From: an uncultured Collinsella sp.
GTDB taxonomy: Bacteria; Actinomycetota; Coriobacteriia; Coriobacteriales; Coriobacteriaceae
DNA: 12,188 nt
NCBI GenBank assembly: GCA_900556365.1
Contig: USOG01000028.1
Span: forward strand, 1-12,188
Direction of reading: 5' to 3'
The position numbers and the translations under genes are program-made. Each line of letters opens with the position of its first letter. Position 1 is the stretch's first letter. The notes beneath the pieces were generated by a model, which had not been told where the DNA came from, did no database searches, and was given only the letters and a program-made list of their open reading frames with translations. Shown one piece after another: positions 6,783 through 12,188 of the stretch.

Positions 6783-6990
6783 GGGAAACCGCGTCCCGTT
6801 TCGAGAGCAGATTCCGGGCCGCAGTTTCCCCGAGGGCCCCATTGGGAAATTGCATCCCAGTCTGAGCGCCGATTCCGGGCTGCAGTTTCCGCTAGATGCC
6901 TCAAACGGAAAGCCCATCCCGTTTAGGTGTTCCGGAGTGGGATTCGGTTTCCGCAGCAGGCCCGTCTGGGAAGCAATGGCCCAGAATCCC
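6783..6990. repeat. Degenerate 61-62 bp tandem hairpin array
   Basis: Units start at 6783, 6844 and 6906, with a truncated fourth at 6968 (steps of 61, 62 and 62 bp). Each full unit opens with GGGAAA or CGGAAA, then a CATCCC/CGTCCC element, and closes with a GGG-TGCA-TTTCC-type element complementary to the opening. Arms of about 16 nt pair at 13-14 positions in all three full units, and several differences between units are paired changes. The period is not a multiple of three, so this is not a coding repeat, although frames stay open across it. It sits between the antiporter terminator and the feo promoter; function unknown. Confidence 0.7.
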
Positions 6991-7011
6991 CACCCTGCAC
7001 CGATCTGTCGA

Positions 7012-7041
7012 TTGAACATCGTTGCGTGTTCGCGCTATCAT
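7012..7041 (+). promoter_or_regulatory. Predicted feoAB promoter
   Basis: The -35 hexamer TTGAAC (7012-7017) and -10 hexamer TATCAT (7036-7041) are 18 bp apart. Transcription would begin near 7048, just ahead of the palindromic boxes and about 85 bases before the GTG start. Confidence 0.5.
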
Positions 7042-7056
7042 GCATGGTTAAACTTG

Positions 7057-7089
7057 GTTAGCCATGGCAAACGGTTAGCCATGGTGAAC
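7057..7089. promoter_or_regulatory. Two tandem palindromic boxes, likely iron-repressor operator
   Basis: GTTAGCCATGGCAAAC (7057-7072) is a 16-bp palindrome with one mismatched pair. GTTAGCCATGGTGAAC (7074-7089) is a second copy, 17 bp on, with two mismatched pairs. The GGTTAGCC half-site is close to the half-site of DtxR/IdeR-family boxes. A further GGTTA occurs at 7046. Position immediately downstream of the predicted start of transcription, ahead of an Fe(II) uptake gene, fits repression by an iron-loaded regulator (inference). Confidence 0.55.
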
Positions 7090-7099
7090 ATAAATACAA

Positions 7100-7112
7100 C
7101 GCCCTGTGGGCG
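7100..7112 (+). promoter_or_regulatory. Small hairpin next to the feoAB ribosome site
   Basis: CGCCC and GGGCG pair around TGT, directly before the GGGGGAGG ribosome site. It may affect initiation; the stem is only 5 bp. Confidence 0.3.
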
Positions 7113-7131
7113 CCGGGGGAGGAACACGGAC

Positions 7132-9492
7132 GTGAAGCTCGATACACTCGAGATTGGAAAGGACGCCGTTGTCGCATCGGTGGCATCGGACGATCAGGCA
7201 CTCCGACAGCATATTTTGGACATGGGTCTAACGCCGGGCACCGAAGTCACCATGATGAAGTACGCCCCCATGGGTGACCCGCTCGAGATCCGCCTGCGTG
7301 GCTACGAGTTGACACTGCGTAAGGACGATGCCGCTCGCATCGAGCTCGTGGGTATTCACGACACCGATACGGGTCCGCGCGCTAACGCCGCAATCGGCAC
7401 GACGGAGCATCCGGCTCTGGGCGAGGGGACGTATTCGCCCCGTGCGGCAAAGACGGCCGTGCCCGAGGGCGCGCCGCTGCACTTTGCCCTCGCCGGCAAC
7501 CAAAACTGCGGCAAGACCACGTTATTCAACCAGCTGACGGGCTCCAACCAGCACGTCGGTAACTTTCCCGGCGTGACGGTCGACCGCAAAGATGGCACCA
7601 TCCGCAACCATCCCGAGGCGAGCGTTACCGACCTGCCTGGCATTTACTCCCTGTCGCCGTACACAGGCGAAGAGGTCGTGAGCCGTCAGTTCATCCTCGA
7701 CGAGCGTCCGGACGCCATCATCGACATCATTGACGCTACCAATATCGAGCGTAATCTGTACCTGACACTGCAGCTCATGGAGCTCGACCGTCCTATGGTC
7801 ATCGCGCTCAACATGATGGACGAGGTGACCGCCAACGGCGGCGCCGTAGACGTCAACTTGCTCGAGAGCCTGATGGGCGTGCCTGTTGTCCCCATTAGCG
7901 CTGCCCGCAACGAGGGCATCGGCGAGCTGGTGGACCACGCCCTGCACGTGGCACGGTTCCGCGAGCGTCCCGGCCGCCTGGACTTTTGCGCGCCCGACGG
8001 TCCGGACGGCGGTGCACTGCATCGCTGCATTCACGGCATTGCTAACCTGATCGAGGACCATGCCGTGACGGCGCACATCCCGGTGCGCTTTGCGGCGACC
8101 AAGCTGGTCGAGGGCGACGAGCTGGTGACCGAGGCGCTTCACCTGGATCGCAACGAGCTCGACGCTATCGAGCACATCATCACCCAGATGGAGGGCGAGG
8201 CCGGCACTGACCGCCTGTCTGCGCTGGCGGACATGCGCTTTAGCTTTATCGGCGATGTGTGCGGGCGCTGCGTCGTCAAGCCGCACGAAAGCCGCGAACA
8301 CGTGCGCTCTGTCAAAATCGACCGCATTCTGACGGGTCGCTATACGGCCATTCCGGCGTTTCTGTTGATCATGGGCCTCGTCTTTTGGCTGACGTTTGGC
8401 GTGATCGGCGCGGCGTTGCAGGGACTCATGGAGGACGGCATCGCTGCCATCATCGCTTCGGCCGACGCGGGGCTCAAGGCGTTCGGCACCAACGACGTGG
8501 TACGCTCGCTGGCCGTCGACGGCGTGCTCACGGGCGTGGGCAGTGTGTTGACCTTCCTGCCGCTTATCGTCGTGCTCTTCTTGTTCCTCTCCATTTTGGA
8601 AGACTCGGGTTACATGGCGCGCGTGGCCTTTGTCATGGATAAGGTACTGCGTCGCTTTGGTCTGTCAGGCCGCAGCTTTGTGCCCATGCTCGTCGGTTTT
8701 GGCTGCACCGTGCCGGCTATCATGTCGACCCGTACGCTCCCATCCGAGCACGACCGCAAGATGACGGTCATGCTCACGCCGTTCATGAGCTGCTCGGCCA
8801 AGTTGCCGGTCTACGGTCTGCTGTGCGGGGCGTTTTTCCCGCAGGCGACAGTTCCCGCCATGGTCTCGCTCTATCTGATTGGTATCGCGGTCGGTTGCAT
8901 CGCGGCTTTGGTGCTCAACCGCACGGCATTTAAGGGCGACCCGGTGCCGTTTATCATGGAGCTTCCCAATTACCGCCTGCCGAGCGTCAAGACGACGGTG
9001 ATGCTGGCATGGGATAAGGCCAAAGACTTTATTACCAAGGCCTTTACCATTATCTTTGCCGCTACCGTGGTCATCTGGTTCCTGCAGACGTTCGATATCC
9101 GCTTTAACGTGGTCGCCGACCAGTCGCAAAGCCTGCTTGCCGGTCTGGGTAGCATCATCGCGCCGGTGTTGGCCCCGCTCGGCTTTGGCGACTGGCGCGC
9201 CTCGACGGCACTCGTCACGGGACTTATTGCCAAGGAGAGCGTCATATCGACACTCACGGTGCTTTTGGGCGCGACCTCGCCTGCGGCACTGTCGACCATG
9301 TTTTCGCCGTTTACTGCCTACGTGTTCCTGGTCTTTACACTGCTGTACCCGCCCTGCGTGGCGTCCATCGGCGCCGTCAAGAGCGAGCTGGGCGGACGCT
9401 ATGCTGTGGCGGTGTTCGCGTTTCAGGTGGCGGTCGCCTGGATCGTGGCGTTTGTCGTGCATTCGGCGGGCATATTGCTGGGGTTGGCTTAA
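7132..9492 (+). CDS. feoB: FeoA-FeoB fusion, GTP-dependent ferrous iron transporter
   Basis: A 786-residue inner-membrane Fe(II) uptake protein with a FeoA (SH3-like) domain fused to the N terminus. FeoA occupies about residues 1-75 (LRQHILDMGLTPGTEV, RLRGYELTLRKDDA). After a linker of about 40 residues comes the G domain: G1 GNQNCGKTT (122-130), G2 GNFPGVTVD (143-151), G3 DLPG (167-170), G4 NMMD (227-230) and G5 around SAARNEG. The membrane part carries the FeoB signatures LEDSGYMARVAFVMD, GFGCTVPAIMSTRTL and the Cys-containing TPFMSCSAKLPVYGLL gate motif, and ends with a terminal hydrophobic segment. GTG 7132 is chosen because GGGGGAGG lies nine bases upstream and translation begins exactly at FeoA; the frame is open back to 6625 but that stretch is repeats and promoter. 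No separate feoA or feoC is present. Confidence 0.95.
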   Translation: MKLDTLEIGKDAVVASVASDDQALRQHILDMGLTPGTEVTMMKYAPMGDPLEIRLRGYELTLRKDDAARIELVGIHDTDTGPRANAAIGTTEHPALGEGTYSPRAAKTAVPEGAPLHFALAGNQNCGKTTLFNQLTGSNQHVGNFPGVTVDRKDGTIRNHPEASVTDLPGIYSLSPYTGEEVVSRQFILDERPDAIIDIIDATNIERNLYLTLQLMELDRPMVIALNMMDEVTANGGAVDVNLLESLMGVPVVPISAARNEGIGELVDHALHVARFRERPGRLDFCAPDGPDGGALHRCIHGIANLIEDHAVTAHIPVRFAATKLVEGDELVTEALHLDRNELDAIEHIITQMEGEAGTDRLSALADMRFSFIGDVCGRCVVKPHESREHVRSVKIDRILTGRYTAIPAFLLIMGLVFWLTFGVIGAALQGLMEDGIAAIIASADAGLKAFGTNDVVRSLAVDGVLTGVGSVLTFLPLIVVLFLFLSILEDSGYMARVAFVMDKVLRRFGLSGRSFVPMLVGFGCTVPAIMSTRTLPSEHDRKMTVMLTPFMSCSAKLPVYGLLCGAFFPQATVPAMVSLYLIGIAVGCIAALVLNRTAFKGDPVPFIMELPNYRLPSVKTTVMLAWDKAKDFITKAFTIIFAATVVIWFLQTFDIRFNVVADQSQSLLAGLGSIIAPVLAPLGFGDWRASTALVTGLIAKESVISTLTVLLGATSPAALSTMFSPFTAYVFLVFTLLYPPCVASIGAVKSELGGRYAVAVFAFQVAVAWIVAFVVHSAGILLGLA

Positions 9493-9806
9493 GGGCGCGT
9501 TGATGCTCCGCACTTTTGGGCGAGCAAGAATTCAATAAATATGAGTAAAAATACCGACAATTGTTGAACTGCGGGGACTGTCCTACGCTGCAGATTGCCG
9601 TTCGCTGCCTATTTGCTGCCGTTTACGGATTCGTAAATACTTGCAATCGTCGGTCGATTTAACCGCATTACGCGATGCCGATGCGCATTTTGTGTGCCCC
9701 TTTCTACAATCACTTTGTGTCTATTGCCGAACATGTCTTCCGTTTCGCCTGTGTGGGGACGTGGGCTGCAATAGTCGTTTATAGAGGCTCATTGAGGAGG
9801 GAATTG
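9493..9806 (+). other. Intergenic region upstream of the EIICB gene
   Basis: 314 bp without a recognisable gene. It holds a weak hairpin just after feoB (TGCTC/GAGCA around 9511-9525), two GGGGAC motifs (near 9573 and 9756), a palindrome at 9622-9637 and a possible -10 TACAAT at 9705-9710 with only a poor -35. A frame in line with EIICB is open from 9675 but has no ribosome site. No strong terminator for feoB was found. Confidence 0.5.
9622..9637. promoter_or_regulatory. Palindrome TTTACG-4-CGTAAA, possible EIICB operator
   Basis: Perfect 6-bp arms around GATT, 170 bp upstream of the EIICB start. It could be the binding site of the neighbouring RpiR regulator, but its distance from the likely promoter (about 70 bp) makes this uncertain. 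Confidence 0.3.
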
Positions 9807-11471
9807 ATGAAAGAAAAATTCCAATCGTTCGGAAAGGCAATGCTCGTTCCGATTACGCTCATTGCCATTTCCGGTCTCTTTTTGGGTATCGGTAGCGTTT
9901 TTACGACCGAACTGACCCTTGTGTCCCTTGGCGTTAATTGGGACTGGTATGCCGCTTCGCCGCTCTTTACGTTCTTCTCGGTATTTAAGGGTCTCGGCGA
10001 GGTAATCATTGGAAACCTCGGTGTTTTGTTTGCCGTCGGCTGCGCCTTCTCCTTGTCTCGCAAAGAGAAGGGCTGGGCTGCCTTTTCCGCCCTTGTCTGC
10101 TATCTCACCATGCTCAAGACGGTTGAGATTCTGCTTGGAGCAGCTGGCTTGGCTGCCGACAATACAACGGTGGAAGCTCTTCAGAAGGTCGGCCTTACGT
10201 CCATTCAGGCGAGTGAGCAGTCCGCACTCTACACTACCTCGCTCGGCTTTTTTGGCTACAGCTCTGGTGTCTTTGGCGGCATTATCGTGGGCTGCCTGGT
10301 CGCTTGGATCACCGGCCGTTTTTACAAGACCAAGCTTCCAACGGCGCTGGCGTTTTTTGCGGGCAGTCGAACGGTCCCCATTGTATCGCTGGTCGCCGGT
10401 GGCATCCTGGGCGGCATCATGTACTTCGTCTGGCCCGTCATCGGTGGATGCTTCTCGGGTATTGCGACGTTCGTGAAAGGCTCCGGTCTGGTCGGTACGT
10501 TTGTCTATCGCTGGGTGCTCGAGAGCCTTGTGCCGTTTGGCTTGCATCCGCTGCTCGAGACGCCCATGTATTGGACTGAGCTTGGCGGCTCCATGGTCGT
10601 CGATGGAACGCGCGTGGTGGGCAATAGCGCCATTCAGCTTGCACAGCTCGCTTCTCCCAGCAGTGACAAGCTCTTGGTTAGGGCCTTCATGGCTGGCTAT
10701 GGCATTAACGATTACGCGTTGTTCCCGGGCATCGCCCTTGCTATGTGGTCTTGTGCCAAGCCCCAGAACCGCAAGAAGGTTGCTGGTCTTTTAATCCCCA
10801 CAGTGATTTCGACTGTTTTCTTTGGCGTTACGGAGCCTATTCTCTTTACGTTCCTGTTTGCCGCCCCCTGGCTCTACTTTGGCGTTTACGCTCCGCTTTC
10901 CGGACTGGGTGAAGTTCTCTCGGAGGCAATGGGCGTTTCGGTGTACCAGGGAAATATCAAGGACCTGATCCCATTCTTATTCCGCCCCGAGAAGCTTAAT
11001 CTGCTTCCGTACCTTATTCTGCTCCCCGCCTTTTTCTTGGCAGCTTTCTTCCTCTTCCGGTTCTTTATTACTAAGTTCGATATCAAGACGCCCGGTCGAG
11101 ACGATGGTGACGATATTGAGTTGATCAACAGCAGAGCTGAGTTCGAGGCAAAGGCCGCTGAGGCAAAGGGCGAGTCTGATAGCACTCCCGAGAAGGCAGT
11201 CCAGGGCCGTGCGACCAAGGACAGCGCGCTTGCTGTTGGCATTGTCGAAGCGCTTGGTGGAGCCGACAACATTGATGATCTTGACAACTGCATCTCACGT
11301 CTTCGCGTGATTGTCAAGGATGGTTCTAAGGTTGCAGACGACGAGGTGTTCACCAAGAATCTTGAAGCTATGGGCGTTATCCGCCTGAGCGACAAGGCAA
11401 TCCAGGTCATTTACGGTCCTCGTGTCGGCGAAGTCGCTTCTGAGGTGCACGAAGTTCTCGGTGACGAGTAA
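9807..11471 (+). CDS. PTS EIICB permease, glucose/maltose/alpha-glucoside class
   Basis: A 554-residue inner-membrane sugar transporter that phosphorylates its substrate during uptake. Residues about 1-425 form the EIIC membrane domain: ten or so hydrophobic segments, GLHPLLETPMYWTE near 245 with the substrate-site His247, GYGINDYALFPGIALAMW near 297, NRKKVAGLLIPTVISTVFFGVTEPILFTFLF near 321-351 with the GVTEP motif. A charged Ala/Glu-rich linker (about 430-472) leads to an EIIB domain (about 473-554) with the phospho-cysteine Cys495 in DNCISRLRV. No EIIA domain is attached. The GLH and GVTEP context fits the MalX/GlvC branch more than plain glucose EIICBs, so an alpha-glucoside such as maltose is likely but not certain. 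ATG 9807 has GAGGAGG six bases upstream. Convergent with an RpiR regulator, a pairing common for such PTS genes. Confidence 0.9.
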   Translation: MKEKFQSFGKAMLVPITLIAISGLFLGIGSVFTTELTLVSLGVNWDWYAASPLFTFFSVFKGLGEVIIGNLGVLFAVGCAFSLSRKEKGWAAFSALVCYLTMLKTVEILLGAAGLAADNTTVEALQKVGLTSIQASEQSALYTTSLGFFGYSSGVFGGIIVGCLVAWITGRFYKTKLPTALAFFAGSRTVPIVSLVAGGILGGIMYFVWPVIGGCFSGIATFVKGSGLVGTFVYRWVLESLVPFGLHPLLETPMYWTELGGSMVVDGTRVVGNSAIQLAQLASPSSDKLLVRAFMAGYGINDYALFPGIALAMWSCAKPQNRKKVAGLLIPTVISTVFFGVTEPILFTFLFAAPWLYFGVYAPLSGLGEVLSEAMGVSVYQGNIKDLIPFLFRPEKLNLLPYLILLPAFFLAAFFLFRFFITKFDIKTPGRDDGDDIELINSRAEFEAKAAEAKGESDSTPEKAVQGRATKDSALAVGIVEALGGADNIDDLDNCISRLRVIVKDGSKVADDEVFTKNLEAMGVIRLSDKAIQVIYGPRVGEVASEVHEVLGDE

Positions 11472-11510
11472 AACGCGCAAGTGGCTTTCAATTGCATAGC
11501 GCAATTCCAG

Positions 11511-11557
11511 GGCTTGGCTTCCTATCGCATGATTTAGGGAGCCAAGCCTTCTTGTTT
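11511..11557 (+). terminator. Rho-independent terminator of the EIICB gene, inside the 3' end of rpiR
   Basis: GGCTTGGCTTCC (11511-11522) pairs with GGGAGCCAAGCC (11538-11549) with one G-T pair, then TTCTTGTTTT. The right arm also encodes the last four residues of the convergent regulator, whose stop codon lies at 11534-11536 in the loop. On the minus strand the hairpin has no T tract, so it should work only for EIICB. A smaller AATTGC/GCAATT hairpin lies just before it. Confidence 0.8.
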
Positions 11558-12188
11558 TAGATTGTCAAGGCAGATACTCAATAGTTCTTCGAATGCGAGA
11601 ATACAACTTCCGGTAAAGCAGTTAGGCTTAACGTTCTTAAGATCCATTGGGTGATCGTCATGTATCGTAAAGATCGCGTCTGCCGTCTTGGCGAGCTCGC
11701 TGTCTTCGTTGCCGGTAAACGCGAGGGTCGTAATGCCCGCGTCGTGGCATGCCCTTGCGGTTTCCAGGATGGCTTCTGTCTGGCCCGATTTGGATATGAG
11801 CATCATGCAGCTGAGCGTATTTCGGTTGGATTCGACAAACTGATCGGTTTCTAGGAAGTCCTGTATGACGGCCAAAAAGCCAAGTCCAACGAGCTTGGTC
11901 GCCATGTACTGCGCAACGATGCGTGAGAAGCCCTCTCCGTTTACTCCGATCATTCTGTTGCGATGCAGTGCGGCGATGAATACGTCTACATCTCCGGTGT
12001 GGCATACGAAGTGGACGCTACTGTCTTTGAGTGATTGATTCATTTCGCGGGAGACATGCTGAAGGTGCTTGAGATCGTACATCATTTCGCGGTAGCCACG
12101 GTAGCCGAGCTTTTTCGAAAGCCTGATGACTGTCGTCATGCTGGTAAAGCATGCCATGGCGACGGGTTTTATGCCAATATCATCGAGG
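11534..12188 (-). CDS. RpiR-family regulator with SIS domain, 5' end cut by window edge
   Basis: Transcription regulator that senses a phosphorylated sugar. The visible 217 codons run open to the right edge, so the first 50 or so residues of a usual ~280-residue protein are missing; the ATG at 12157 lies inside the helix-turn-helix and is not the true start. Seen: the second half of the RpiR helix-turn-helix (TSMTTVIRLSKKLGYRGYREM), then a SIS sugar-isomerase-fold domain with GVNGEGFSRIVAQYMATKLVGLG and LISKSGQTEAILETARACHDAGITTLAFTGNEDSELAKTADA, the phosphosugar-binding serine-rich loop. It converges on the EIICB gene with 62 bp between stop codons, so it is the natural candidate to regulate that permease in response to the imported sugar phosphate (inference); the GlvR/GlvC pair of Bacillus is a known parallel. 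Confidence 0.9.
   Translation of the reverse strand, partial: LDDIGIKPVAMACFTSMTTVIRLSKKLGYRGYREMMYDLKHLQHVSREMNQSLKDSSVHFVCHTGDVDVFIAALHRNRMIGVNGEGFSRIVAQYMATKLVGLGFLAVIQDFLETDQFVESNRNTLSCMMLISKSGQTEAILETARACHDAGITTLAFTGNEDSELAKTADAIFTIHDDHPMDLKNVKPNCFTGSCILAFEELLSICLDNLKQEGLAP

Noticed and set aside
6783..6990. CRISPR array
   Set aside because: Units are contiguous, diverged over their whole length and have no unique spacers; no cas genes in the window.
6625..7131. An N-terminal extension of FeoB or a separate small protein across the repeats
   Set aside because: No ribosome site at 6625, the stretch contains a terminator tail, repeats of 61-62 bp that shift frame and the feo promoter; FeoA begins exactly at the GTG with a strong ribosome site.
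8665..9513. A 282-codon minus-strand frame opposite the feoB membrane region
   Set aside because: Antisense shadow: extreme Arg/His/Gln composition, no ribosome site, no recognisable domain.
9675..9806. An N-terminal extension of the EIICB
   Set aside because: No ribosome site, and the family starts at the MKEKFQSFGKAM-type segment, which follows GAGGAGG.

Overview
The window looks like chromosome of a GC-rich, low-complexity-wall type gut Actinomycetota, most probably class Coriobacteriia and perhaps Collinsella. That assignment is an inference from overall base composition, strong AGGAGG-type ribosome sites, and the mix of sugar PTS, amino-acid antiporter and ferrous-iron uptake genes. No rRNA, tRNA, CRISPR array, transposase or phage gene was seen.

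Layout from left to right. (1) A minus-strand asparaginyl-tRNA synthetase gene (asnS) whose 3' end lies off the left edge. (2) A minus-strand stand-alone glucose-type PTS EIIA protein with its own terminator. (3) Divergent from it, a plus-strand alpha/beta-hydrolase of the esterase/acylaminoacyl-peptidase kind, followed by a perfect inverted repeat and a cloverleaf-shaped terminator. (4) A minus-strand GntR/FCD regulator, divergent from a plus-strand dimethylarginine dimethylaminohydrolase (DDAH) and a basic amino-acid antiporter of the APC superfamily; a 17-bp palindrome sits in the divergent promoter region. (5) About 640 bp without a gene, holding a terminator, short GCCGGCA/GGGGAC repeats, and a degenerate 61-62 bp tandem array whose units each fold into a hairpin, ending at the feo promoter. 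(6) A plus-strand feoA-feoB fusion gene for GTP-dependent Fe(II) uptake, preceded by two overlapping-type palindromic boxes just after the predicted transcription start. (7) A plus-strand PTS EIICB permease of the glucose/maltose/alpha-glucoside class, convergent with (8) a minus-strand RpiR-family regulator that runs off the right edge.

How the genes could work together: the DDAH, antiporter and GntR regulator make a plausible methylarginine/arginine uptake and hydrolysis module. The EIICB has no EIIA domain, and the free EIIA about 8 kb away could supply it; the neighbouring RpiR protein is the likely sugar-phosphate-responsive regulator of the permease. FeoAB is a self-contained iron-uptake unit with an apparent iron-repressor operator. 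The least explained material is non-coding: the covarying hairpin array upstream of feoAB and the cloverleaf terminator after the hydrolase.
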